This document shows, piece after piece, positions 1 to 6,975 of a DNA stretch of 14,352 nucleotides; the stretch's first letter is position 1, and every line of letters starts with the position of its first letter. The notes beneath the pieces are model-generated. The model ran no database searches. It was not told the origin of the DNA and worked only from the letters and a program-made list of their open reading frames with translations. Made by a program: the position numbers and the translations under genes. This DNA comes from an uncultured Clostridia bacterium. Lineage in GTDB: Bacteria; Bacillota; Clostridia; Oscillospirales; Ruminococcaceae. The stretch spans positions 1-14,352 of the forward strand of contig CALDJI010000179.1 in NCBI GenBank assembly GCA_937901805.1. Reading direction: 5' to 3'.

Positions 1-686
1 AGAATATAGCTCCCACGCTCATCCTCAAAAACAGGGAAATACTGCCCCGGGCGCTTTTCTTCTACCAGATGATAGCCCCAGCGGCAGGGCTGAGCGCATT
101 CGCCCCGGTTTGCATCCCTTCCCGTCAGATAGCTGGAGAGCAGGCATCTTCCTGAAAAAGACATACACATCGCTCCGTGGACAAACGCTTCGATCTCCAA
201 ATCCGGCGGGGTGTTTTCACGGATAACCGCAATTTCCTCCAAAGAGAGTTCCCTTGCCAGTACAACACGCTTTGCGCCAAGACGATATAATTCCCTGGCC
301 GTCAGATAATTGACCACCCCAGCCTGGGTGGAAATATGGATTTCCACCTGGGGAGCAACCTGTTTTGCCAGCATCATTACCCCGATATCCGAAATAATGA
401 AAGCATCCACTCCGCATGCGGCGGTATCTTTCAGATATTGCGGAAGCTGATCCACTTCCTCGCCGCGCGGCAGGGTATTACATGTCAGATACACCTTCAC
501 TCCATGCGCATGGGCGTATCCGACCGCCCTGCGCAGGGTATCCAAATCAAAATTTGCAGAAGCGGCCCGCATTCCAAACGCTGTCCCGCCGAGATAGACC
601 GCATCCGCGCCATAGGTGACTGCCGCCGCCAGGCGTTCAAAGTCCCCAACCGGGGCAAGCAATTCCGGTTTATTTACCTGGTTCAT
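1..686 (-). CDS. Peptidase U32 family protein (TrhP/YrrO-like RNA hydroxylation enzyme), 3' end outside window
   Basis: The first 228 residues of a U32-family protein are visible; the gene runs off the left edge. The N-terminus begins PELLAPVGDFERL, typical of the family. The U32 signature EAFVHGAMCMSFSGRC lies near residues 166-181, followed by GECAQPC. This gives four cysteines (about 174, 181, 197 and 201) of the kind that bind an iron-sulfur cluster in this family. Although named peptidases, characterised members such as TrhP/YrrO and RlhA hydroxylate tRNA or 23S rRNA using prephenate. The ATG at 684-686 follows a GGGAAGG-type ribosome binding site and starts 25 bases after the mltG stop. 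In B. subtilis, mltG (yrrL) also lies close to U32 genes (yrrN, yrrO), which favours a TrhP-like tRNA role. The family is certain from the signature; the substrate is an inference. Confidence 0.92.
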   Translation of the reverse strand, partial: MNQVNKPELLAPVGDFERLAAAVTYGADAVYLGGTAFGMRAASANFDLDTLRRAVGYAHAHGVKVYLTCNTLPRGEEVDQLPQYLKDTAACGVDAFIISDIGVMMLAKQVAPQVEIHISTQAGVVNYLTARELYRLGAKRVVLARELSLEEIAVIRENTPPDLEIEAFVHGAMCMSFSGRCLLSSYLTGRDANRGECAQPCRWGYHLVEEKRPGQYFPVFEDERGSYI

Positions 687-711
687 GATACCTTCCCTTC
701 TGTTTCATCGA

Positions 712-2196
712 TTACTCCGTTGTCTGTGTGCCGTGAACGCCGCCGACTTTTTCTGCTTCTGCACAGTTTACATTATGCTCTGCCAGCGTTTCAGCATAGT
801 AGTATTTTCCCTCTGAGTCGGTGACAAAGAAGTAATACGAGGTATCTTCCGGATAAAGCGCCGCATTAATTGCTTCCAGTCCCGGATTGGTAATCGGGCC
901 GATCGGCAGCCCTTCACAACGATAGGTATTATAGGAATCATAGAGTTCCTGACTGTCGCTGTATGGTTTAATATAGTCATTGACATAGAAAATTGTAACA
1001 TCGGACTGCAATGTAGGGAATACGGAAGGATTATCCAACCGGTTGTGGAAAACAGAGGAAACCCGCTTCATTTCCTCATTGCTGCCCGCTTCCTTCTGGA
1101 TAATGGAGGCAAGGGTCAGCGTCTCGTGGAGGGACATGCCCAGTTCTTCCATTCGCTCTTTCATTTCATCTGTAATTTTGGAATCGAAGTTGACAAAGAA
1201 TTTTTTAATCACAGAATCCACATTCTCATCAATGAAGAATTCATAGGTATCCGGGAACAAATATCCTTCATAGGGGAAATAGATACCGGTATCCGTTGGA
1301 ATCTGATCTTCAAAATCAAACCCAAACGAACGGTTCTGCAACGCATCAATAAACTCATTTGCAGAACACACCCCATTTTCCTCCAAAATATTGGAAATTT
1401 CAACCAGGGACTGCCCCTCTGTAATCGTAACCATGACCGTATTATATTCTTTCGACTGGCTCTGCATGGAATAGATAATCTGATCATAGGACATATTTTT
1501 GTTAAGTGTGTATTGCCCGGCATTATAAGGCTCCACATCTTTCAATCCCGCATAGAGCTGGAAAATCCCGGGCTGATTAATGATTCCATTTTCTTTGAGT
1601 AATTTGGAAAGCCTGGAAATGGAAGTATCCTTTTCCACAGCAACCACTACTTGTTCTTCCTGTTTATTAAAGCCAAAAATGTCATAGATTGCATAAATCA
1701 TGACAATGGAAAGGATGATGGAAAAGCCCACGACAGACACCGTGTAGATAATCCCATTGCGCAGCTTCTTTTTTGTTTTCTTGGCGCCTGCCCCTTTCTT
1801 TTTTGCATCGGAATGTGCCTTGACATTTCCCATTTCCTCCAGAGAAATCTGGCGCGTTGCCTCCCTGTCCTGGAAAAACTTTTTATGGGGAGGAAGCTTT
1901 GCCTTTTTCTCCTGCGGGACATGGACGCGCAATTCCTCCTCCGAAGAACCCTGCTCATCCTGAAACAAGGGGGCGTTATCGACAAACGGGGAAGAGTCCA
2001 TCCCCTTCTGCTCCGGTTCAACATGGTAAGGATCCGGGCCGATATCCGCATCCTTAAACACATTTTCCATAGAGAACTCCTCTTCCCTGTTCTGGGACTG
2101 AGCCGGAGTCTCCTGCTTTTGCAGCTCTTCCTGAGGATGCTTTTCAATATTTTTCAGTTTTTCAAACAGTTCCTGAAATTCGTCCTTTTGTGCCAT
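712..2196 (-). CDS. mltG: Endolytic murein transglycosylase MltG (YceG-like)
   Basis: This 494-residue protein cleaves nascent glycan strands at the outer face of the membrane. It has a hydrophilic, charged cytoplasmic region of about 145 residues. One membrane helix follows near residues 147-173 (IIYTVSVVGFSIILSIVMIY), then a LysM-like region and the YceG catalytic domain. Family motifs include GYLFPDTYEF (about 311), LASIIQKEAGS with the likely catalytic Glu near 369, and the C-terminal GPITNPGLEAINAALYP. Two in-frame ATGs are possible. The upstream one (2200-2202) lies only three bases from AGGAGG, whereas the ATG at 2194-2196 has a normal nine-base spacing and is preferred. The gene sits 73 bases after the folate cyclo-ligase gene and 25 bases before the U32 gene. 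A possible promoter lies in the end of the preceding gene. Confidence 0.96.
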   Translation of the reverse strand: MAQKDEFQELFEKLKNIEKHPQEELQKQETPAQSQNREEEFSMENVFKDADIGPDPYHVEPEQKGMDSSPFVDNAPLFQDEQGSSEEELRVHVPQEKKAKLPPHKKFFQDREATRQISLEEMGNVKAHSDAKKKGAGAKKTKKKLRNGIIYTVSVVGFSIILSIVMIYAIYDIFGFNKQEEQVVVAVEKDTSISRLSKLLKENGIINQPGIFQLYAGLKDVEPYNAGQYTLNKNMSYDQIIYSMQSQSKEYNTVMVTITEGQSLVEISNILEENGVCSANEFIDALQNRSFGFDFEDQIPTDTGIYFPYEGYLFPDTYEFFIDENVDSVIKKFFVNFDSKITDEMKERMEELGMSLHETLTLASIIQKEAGSNEEMKRVSSVFHNRLDNPSVFPTLQSDVTIFYVNDYIKPYSDSQELYDSYNTYRCEGLPIGPITNPGLEAINAALYPEDTSYYFFVTDSEGKYYYAETLAEHNVNCAEAEKVGGVHGTQTTE

Positions 2197-2263
2197 ATAC
2201 ATTCTCCTCCTGCGCCGGAAATTACTCCCTTATGTGCAGTATTCCTGTAAATAGTTGTTTCCT

Positions 2264-2292
2264 ATTGTACTAAAAAACATCCTTTTGCGCAA
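2264..2292 (-). promoter_or_regulatory. Possible promoter for mltG-U32
   Basis: On the minus strand TTGCGC (2287-2292) and TACAAT (2264-2269) are separated by 17 bases, inside the last codons of the folate cyclo-ligase gene. The -10 matches 5 of 6 consensus bases, but the -35 only 3 of 6. It would place a start about 60 bases before mltG, in the largest gap of this gene cluster. This rests on consensus matching only. Confidence 0.3.
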
Positions 2293-2893
2293 TATGCGCC
2301 TTTTCCTTATTCCGTTTCGGATGAACCGTATACTCTGTAATAAGCAGATCCACTGCAACGTCATACCTGCCGTGAATCAATTCCGTCTTGGTACATTTCT
2401 GATAACAAATCCCGATTTTGGTTCCCTGATACTTTTGGAGAAACCGATCATAGTACCCTTTTCCATATCCCAGACGATATCCATAGGAGTCAAAACAGAG
2501 CCCGGGGACAACGGCAACGCTGTGAGAAAAATCAGTCACCACAGCACAGCGTTCCGGAATCGGTTCCAGGACGCCAAATGTGCGCGGTTCCAGATCATCG
2601 AAAGAATGGATTTCATAAAATTGCATCGCCGTTGTCTGAGGAAGACAATATGGAACTGCTACCCGTTTCCCTGCTTTCCAAGCCCGTTCCATAATCTCCC
2701 ATGTCCCCACCTCGATTGGAGTAGACACATAACAGAGAACCAGTTCCGCCTTTTGGAACACGCGCAGGGAACAAAACCGCCGGGCGATTCTGCTGTCCTT
2801 TTGCGCTTTGATATGCGCAGGCATCTGCACGCGAAATTCCCGATACTTTGCACGGAGCTTTTTCTTATACTCCCGAATATCTAATCGCGGCAT
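2270..2893 (-). CDS. 5-formyltetrahydrofolate cyclo-ligase (5,10-methenyltetrahydrofolate synthetase)
   Basis: The 207-residue cytoplasmic enzyme converts 5-formyltetrahydrofolate to 5,10-methenyltetrahydrofolate using ATP, recycling a storage folate into one-carbon metabolism. The basic N-terminus (EYKKKLRAKYREFR), STPIEVGTWEI (about 57-67), FGVLEP (106-111) and the nucleotide-binding signature GYRLGYGKGYYDRFL (138-152) are all present. The length is normal for the family. The ATG at 2891-2893 is chosen because homology starts there and GAGGT lies about ten bases upstream. A GTG at 2939-2941 would add 16 residues without homology. The start overlaps the end of the DJ-1 family gene by 13 bases, so translational coupling is likely. 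It shares a cluster with a thymidylate-kinase-like gene, another one-carbon/nucleotide function. Confidence 0.95.
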   Translation of the reverse strand: MPRLDIREYKKKLRAKYREFRVQMPAHIKAQKDSRIARRFCSLRVFQKAELVLCYVSTPIEVGTWEIMERAWKAGKRVAVPYCLPQTTAMQFYEIHSFDDLEPRTFGVLEPIPERCAVVTDFSHSVAVVPGLCFDSYGYRLGYGKGYYDRFLQKYQGTKIGICYQKCTKTELIHGRYDVAVDLLITEYTVHPKRNKEKAHIAQKDVF

Positions 2894-3432
2894 TGCAAAG
2901 ACGACCTCAATTGATTTTTTATCTGGCCGCCGAGCAGGCACCCGACAAGCTCCAGGGAAAACTCTGTCGCCACGCCCATACCCTTAGCGGTGACAATCTT
3001 TCCATCCACACAGACAGGCTCCTCACTGAGGACCGCGCCATACAATTCTTTTTCAAATCCCGGAAAACAGATTGCCCGTTTTCCATCCAGCAGGCGCTTA
3101 TGGCCCAAAATGGAAGGCGCTGCGCAGATGGCGCAGAGATACTTCCCATGTTCCGCACAGTAATCAATCGTCTGCTGTACCGTTTCATCCTGTTCCAGAT
3201 TTGTTGTTCCAGGCAGTCCGCCGGGCAGAACAACCATTTGCAGTTCTTCGGAAAGCTGCACCTGTTCCGCAGTCAAATCGCATTCAATAGTAATTCCATG
3301 GGATCCGGTAATCCGTTGGGAGCCAACGCCAACCATCTGAACATTCAGGTTTGCCCGGCGCAGTACATCCACTACCGTCAAACCTTCAATTTCCTCAAAC
3401 CCCTGTGCAAAAAATACATAGATCATTTTCAT
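2881..3432 (-). CDS. DJ-1/PfpI family protein
   Basis: A 183-residue protein with the DJ-1/ThiJ fold. The start resembles DJ-1 (FFAQGFEEIEGLTVVDVLRRA). The family nucleophile is Cys103 in AICAAPS, and Glu16 in GFEEIE aligns with the Glu that pairs with that cysteine in human DJ-1. The pattern fits the DJ-1/YajL branch more than the PfpI peptidases. Reported activities of this branch, such as redox sensing, deglycation and chaperone action, are disputed, so I give no specific reaction. Two ATGs are close together (3430-3432 and 3424-3426); the second is better spaced from a weak GTGGG site, so the true protein may be two residues shorter. It lies eight bases after the acetyltransferase gene and overlaps the folate cyclo-ligase gene. 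Confidence 0.9.
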   Translation of the reverse strand: MKMIYVFFAQGFEEIEGLTVVDVLRRANLNVQMVGVGSQRITGSHGITIECDLTAEQVQLSEELQMVVLPGGLPGTTNLEQDETVQQTIDYCAEHGKYLCAICAAPSILGHKRLLDGKRAICFPGFEKELYGAVLSEEPVCVDGKIVTAKGMGVATEFSLELVGCLLGGQIKNQLRSSLQCRD

Positions 3433-3440
3433 CCCACTCT

Positions 3441-4337
3441 CTAATCCATCATGAGTCCCATATAAGGGACGGTCGTCTCCTGTTTGAAAAGTCTCTGCGT
3501 CATCGGAAGATGTGCCCGATCCTTTGTTTTTGGCAAATACATTGTCATCCCAAAAGGAAGTACCTCCCCCTGTCCAAGGGGGCTGTCCGCCTTTAAGCGG
3601 AAAAGAAATTCCCGAACGCCGGGGTATCTGGCGTGCAGCCCTGCAAGCACCGCAGGAAAATCCTCTTGCTCACAGCCGATCTCCCGGATAAACAGGGAAT
3701 CCTCCTCGATCTGTTCACAAAAGAGATACCCCTGCCGTTTTCCTGTAAAAGACAGGCACCGCCTGCCCACATATGCGGACTCTAAAAGGATATAGTCAAG
3801 CGCCTGCCTGTCCCAGCGGACAAAAAAAGGCGTTGCGCCGTAATAGGCTTCCCGCAGAGAAAAGAGTTCCTGTCCTTCACAGGGAGCAAAGGACAGCGCC
3901 GGGACAGCGCCAATTTCTTCCGGGGTTACCCGCATCCTCTTCACATAATACTCCGTATGATACCCCCGTTTGCGATAAAAGTCAAACAGGGATTCTTCCG
4001 CCGGCACCAAAGAAAGCGCGCAGGCTCCTCTTTTCTCAGCTGTCTGCGCCGCATAGGAGAGCAGACGGGAGCTGATCCCTTTTCCCTGAAACTCAGGAAG
4101 AGTGGACACTGCATACACATAATCACACAGATGCCGCTCCCCCCGTTCGTCCTCCATCGTATAGGGCATCAGGTGAGCCATCGCCACGGCAGTGCCCCTC
4201 TCTCTCCAAACCACGGTATTATCCGGATGGAAGCGGTTTTGGAAAAAGAGATCCTGGTATGCCTGTCCATCCCCGAAACAGGCAGTCCAGATTTTTTCAA
4301 GAGCGGGGATATCTTCGGCCCTTGCCAAGGAGAGCAT
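3441..4337 (-). CDS. GNAT family N-acetyltransferase, two-domain type
   Basis: A 298-residue protein whose N-terminal half is a GNAT domain. The acetyl-CoA binding motif A is visible as VSTLPEFQGKGISSRLL (about 77-93). The following helix region contains FYRKRGYHTEYYVKRM (about 120-135), as in motif B. The C-terminal half (about 140-298) has no motif I can name; the overall length is like two-domain acetyltransferases of the Eis-like type. The substrate cannot be read from the sequence. The start is secure: an AAAGGAGG site lies eight bases before the ATG at 4335-4337. It follows the DUF2156 gene by 14 bases and precedes the DJ-1 family gene by eight, so it is an internal gene of the cluster. 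Confidence 0.9.
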   Translation of the reverse strand: MLSLARAEDIPALEKIWTACFGDGQAYQDLFFQNRFHPDNTVVWRERGTAVAMAHLMPYTMEDERGERHLCDYVYAVSTLPEFQGKGISSRLLSYAAQTAEKRGACALSLVPAEESLFDFYRKRGYHTEYYVKRMRVTPEEIGAVPALSFAPCEGQELFSLREAYYGATPFFVRWDRQALDYILLESAYVGRRCLSFTGKRQGYLFCEQIEEDSLFIREIGCEQEDFPAVLAGLHARYPGVREFLFRLKADSPLGQGEVLPFGMTMYLPKTKDRAHLPMTQRLFKQETTVPYMGLMMD

Positions 4338-4351
4338 GGACGGTTCCTCCT

Positions 4352-5245
4352 TTATTCAGCAAGCGTGATAAAATACTTTTCCAGCAGGATTTCCGGCTTA
4401 TAGGAAAGTTTTGCCTTTCGCAGCCCTTCCGAGCCGGTGTCCTCTTCCCGGTTGATATACTCGAACCCCTGCGCCGCATGTTTTGCAAATTCGCAGTTTA
4501 TCATAGGGTAGGCACCCTGGATATCGGCAAACGCCTTTTCAATATGGGTGATAAAGGTATTGGAATTGAGCGGTTCCCCAATGGTAAATGCAATGACGCG
4601 GCCCTGTGTCCGCAGCAGTCCGCCGACATACCCGAGTTCAAAAAAGTGGATAAGGCTTTCCTGTACGGCGCAGGCTTCATTTTGCTTTCCGGGATCGCTT
4701 GCACAGTCATTTTGTTCGCACCATTCTTTGCTCATCTGGACGCACTCCGCAATATTTTCCCGTGTGATCGGCTCATAGGACCAATCCGGATTGTTTTCTT
4801 TAAAACGGGCGATATGATTGCGTTTCGAATGATACTTTTTTCCAGACAAAATCGCCAGCTTTTCTGTCCGGTAAATATAGTCAAAGGTATCCCGGTTTTC
4901 TTCAAAATGGAACTTTCCCGGCATCAGGGTTTCCAACAGGGCAACCGATTCTTTAGTTGCCGAATAGACGCCAAATTTCATCCCGCGCTGCTCTGCGTCC
5001 TCAATCAGAGCCTCCATCACCGGGGCAATATCCCCGCTGCCCGCCGGGTACAGGTAACTCCTTTCCTCCCCTTTTCCGGAACGGGCAAGGTAAAACCCCC
5101 GGTACTCCGCCACTTCAATATGGTAGATATCCCTCCAGACAAAATTGTTTCCAAAGGAATACTCCGCGCCGTTATAGTCTGCCTTTTTCAGCAGCGCCTG
5201 AATCCAATCCCGGTCGGCAAGCTGAATCGGTTGAAAGTCGATCAT
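4352..5245 (-). CDS. DUF2156 domain protein (phosphatidylglycerol lysyltransferase C-terminal-like)
   Basis: A 297-residue soluble protein resembling the DUF2156/COG4866 family, which has the double GNAT-like fold also found in the catalytic half of MprF (lysyl-phosphatidylglycerol synthase) and Fem enzymes. The visible hallmark is KKYHSKRNHIARF (about 136-148), followed by a C-terminal GNAT-like half containing GRVIAFTIGEPLN and INREEDTGSEGLRKAKLSYKPE. There is no membrane domain, so it is not a full MprF flippase-synthase. MprF-like relatives transfer amino acids from aminoacyl-tRNA, but the reaction here is unknown. The ATG at 5243-5245 overlaps the preceding stop as ATGA and has GGAAGGA upstream. 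An upstream GTG extension inside the tmk-like gene is unlikely. It sits directly before a GNAT gene. Confidence 0.88.
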   Translation of the reverse strand: MIDFQPIQLADRDWIQALLKKADYNGAEYSFGNNFVWRDIYHIEVAEYRGFYLARSGKGEERSYLYPAGSGDIAPVMEALIEDAEQRGMKFGVYSATKESVALLETLMPGKFHFEENRDTFDYIYRTEKLAILSGKKYHSKRNHIARFKENNPDWSYEPITRENIAECVQMSKEWCEQNDCASDPGKQNEACAVQESLIHFFELGYVGGLLRTQGRVIAFTIGEPLNSNTFITHIEKAFADIQGAYPMINCEFAKHAAQGFEYINREEDTGSEGLRKAKLSYKPEILLEKYFITLAE

Positions 5246-5907
5246 AGATTCAATTCCTTCCTGATACACTCCATAATTTTTTGAGAAACCTTCTCAATGG
5301 AGTATGGGTTTGTGCCGTCGTCGCAGGAGATCATCTGAAATCCGAGTTTCTCCCCTGCATAACGGGCGCTTTTTGTACATTCTTTTAAATATTGCCTGTT
5401 TCTCTCATGGATATCCCGCTTGCTTTCATCTCCACGATACCTGGAACTGATAAGTTTTGCGGAAATCTCAGGATCCATGTCCAGAAAAAGCACGGCGTTG
5501 GGACGGGGAAGGCCCAGCTTCCCATATTCATAGTCTTCCAGCCAAGAAAGGTAGTCATCCCATTCCTGCGGCGGAAGCTTGCCCATCTGATGGATCGCGT
5601 TGGATGTGGTATAGCGGGCGGCAAGAATCACTGTCCCCTGCTCATAATCCCTTTGCCAAAACTGTTTATAGCTGGCATAGCGATCCACTGCATAAAAAGA
5701 CGAAGCTGCATAGGCGTTCACTGCATAGGCGTCCTCTCCGAAAGCCCCTGATAAATACAGTTTCACCAGAGCAGAGGACTCATTTGCATAGTCCGGGAAA
5801 GAAATCTTCTTCACTTTTTTTCCAAGGGCAATCAGATTCTTTTCCAATAAATCGATCTGCGTAGTTTTTCCGCTTCCATCCAGCCCATCTAGGACAATCA
5901 GTTCCAT
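5242..5907 (-). CDS. Thymidylate kinase family protein (dTMP kinase-like)
   Basis: A 221-residue P-loop nucleoside monophosphate kinase; family members phosphorylate dTMP to dTDP with ATP. The Walker A motif is GLDGSGKTT (8-16, Lys14). FPDY (37-40), YAVDRYASY (72-80), LFLDMDPEIS and the lid-like SKRDIHERNRQYL follow. The DR(Y/H) motif of dTMP kinases should lie in ILAARYTTSNAIHQ, but its Asp is Ala97 here (codon 5617-5619). The ATG at 5905-5907 starts the homology and has GGGGAG six bases upstream; an extension to 5946 adds 13 non-conserved residues. It ends in an ATGA overlap with the DUF2156 gene. I leave the symbol blank because many Clostridia have a canonical tmk elsewhere and this may be a paralogue. 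Confidence 0.85.
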   Translation of the reverse strand: MELIVLDGLDGSGKTTQIDLLEKNLIALGKKVKKISFPDYANESSALVKLYLSGAFGEDAYAVNAYAASSFYAVDRYASYKQFWQRDYEQGTVILAARYTTSNAIHQMGKLPPQEWDDYLSWLEDYEYGKLGLPRPNAVLFLDMDPEISAKLISSRYRGDESKRDIHERNRQYLKECTKSARYAGEKLGFQMISCDDGTNPYSIEKVSQKIMECIRKELNL

Positions 5908-5942
5908 AAGTAAACTCCCCTTTTTTGATATCCCACCCAAAC

Positions 5943-6803
5943 TCACTCCCAGGCTTGTCCCAAACTATTCCACAGAAAACAGGAAGGCCCAGCCTTCCCA
6001 TTTTCTGGCGTTCTGCGGCTAGTTTCCGACAAGTATCCTTTAACCTCCGCTGTCGGGAATTTGATTTTGCGGAACAGCTCGCATGGATCGTCCCCTGAGG
6101 TAACGCTCTCTTTATCCGGCACACAGTAATCATAGGCCGGAATCATAATCTGTACATTGCGTTCCAGGTGGACAATGGTAAACAGGCCGAGTGTGATGCA
6201 GACCGTCTTGTTCGGACGGCTTCCGGCGGTAAAATTGCCTTCAAAATAATCCGCTACACACTGCGGCGGCGGTACGCAGACACATCTCGGCTGGCAGTCA
6301 ATCAGCTGGCAGCTCAGGCACATCGGGTCAACCACCTGCAAACATGCCCTAGGCAGGTTTGTCTTACACAATTCCTCAGCCGGCATACTGCCCATCGCAT
6401 AGCGATCGTCGGAACAGAAGGTACGGACATTGCCTTCGCTGCCGTACAGGATGACCTTTTTGTTGTGAACTGCAAGTCCGGTCACATTGACGCAGGGCGC
6501 CAAAGGCGAGGTATAGGTTTCCAGTTTGACACAGAAGAAAAAGGTCATATCCACAGAATAGAATCCGCGGTTGAAGAGCACCGGTTCGACATCGAGCAAA
6601 ACATTAAGTACTTCAATCGATTTACACTTGACACTGTTCGCCTGTTCAATCACTGCCTGCCCACTGTCCGTAAAAAAGACTTCCACACCTTCTACGCAGT
6701 CTTTATCGCTGCACGAATCATAAATTCGGCCGGCGTCGATACAGACCGCTTCTTTAAAGCTGTTGGAACCGGCAGTAATCGGCGTTACTTTTGAATCAGC
6801 CAT
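5943..6803 (-). CDS. Conserved Cys-rich clostridial protein of unknown function
   Basis: A 286-residue protein that I recognise only as a conserved clostridial type (from memory, unverified), with no assigned function. The N-terminal segment FKEAVCIDAGRIYDSCSDKDCVEGVEV, the phrase RGFYSVDMTFFF (about 79-90), KKVILYGSEGNVRTF and DDPCELFRKIKFP (238-250) look like conserved blocks. There are 19 cysteines, with a dense group between residues 162 and 182 (MCLSC, CQPRCVC, QC). There is no signal peptide or membrane helix. Spore coat or exosporium proteins are often Cys-rich, but nothing here proves that role. The ATG at 6801-6803 has a perfect AGGAGG six bases upstream. The last 30-odd residues are unlike the rest and cover a hairpin. 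It ends 35 bases before the thymidylate-kinase-like gene. Confidence 0.8.
   Translation of the reverse strand: MADSKVTPITAGSNSFKEAVCIDAGRIYDSCSDKDCVEGVEVFFTDSGQAVIEQANSVKCKSIEVLNVLLDVEPVLFNRGFYSVDMTFFFCVKLETYTSPLAPCVNVTGLAVHNKKVILYGSEGNVRTFCSDDRYAMGSMPAEELCKTNLPRACLQVVDPMCLSCQLIDCQPRCVCVPPPQCVADYFEGNFTAGSRPNKTVCITLGLFTIVHLERNVQIMIPAYDYCVPDKESVTSGDDPCELFRKIKFPTAEVKGYLSETSRRTPENGKAGPSCFLWNSLGQAWE
5976..5998 (-). terminator. Weak terminator-like hairpin inside the 3' end of the Cys-rich gene
   Basis: A perfect 7-bp stem, GGAAGGC/GCCTTCC (5982-5988 with 5992-5998), has a three-base loop. On the minus strand it is followed by TGTTTTC. The U-tract is short, and the hairpin lies within coding sequence, so full termination is doubtful. 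It may attenuate transcription into the downstream cluster. Confidence 0.3.
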
Positions 6804-6975
6804 AGCAATCCTCCTATAGAATCGTATTAAAGCTATGCTTTTGGCGTTGACACCGACGCAGACCTTGGTTGCTGGGGATCCCTGCAAATCGAGTGCAGCC
6901 TTACAAAGCTATACTTTATTACCATCTTATGAGAAAGATTGTTTTTCGTGCACAAAACTTCCAAATTTTTTCCGA
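6804..6975. repeat. Intergenic gap with two near-palindromic 13-mers and a small hairpin
   Basis: This gap separates the pcrA stop from the start of the Cys-rich gene. Two near-identical 13-mers, AAAGCTATGCTTT (6829-6841) and AAAGCTATACTTT (6905-6917), lie 76 bases apart and each is nearly self-complementary. Between them are a GGGATCCC palindrome (6875-6882) and a hairpin CTGCA/TGCAG (6882-6886 with 6894-6898). I see no convincing -35/-10 pair and no U-rich terminator. The region must supply either a pcrA terminator or a promoter for the downstream cluster, so these repeats are operator or RNA-structure candidates. Confidence 0.4.

Noticed and set aside
4259..5284. 341-codon plus-strand open frame
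   Set aside because: It lies opposite the DUF2156 gene and the GNAT start, lacks a ribosome binding site and family features, and is a by-product of the real minus-strand genes.
6847..6852. TTGACA on the plus strand as a promoter
   Set aside because: No -10 box follows at the right distance and no plus-strand gene lies downstream.
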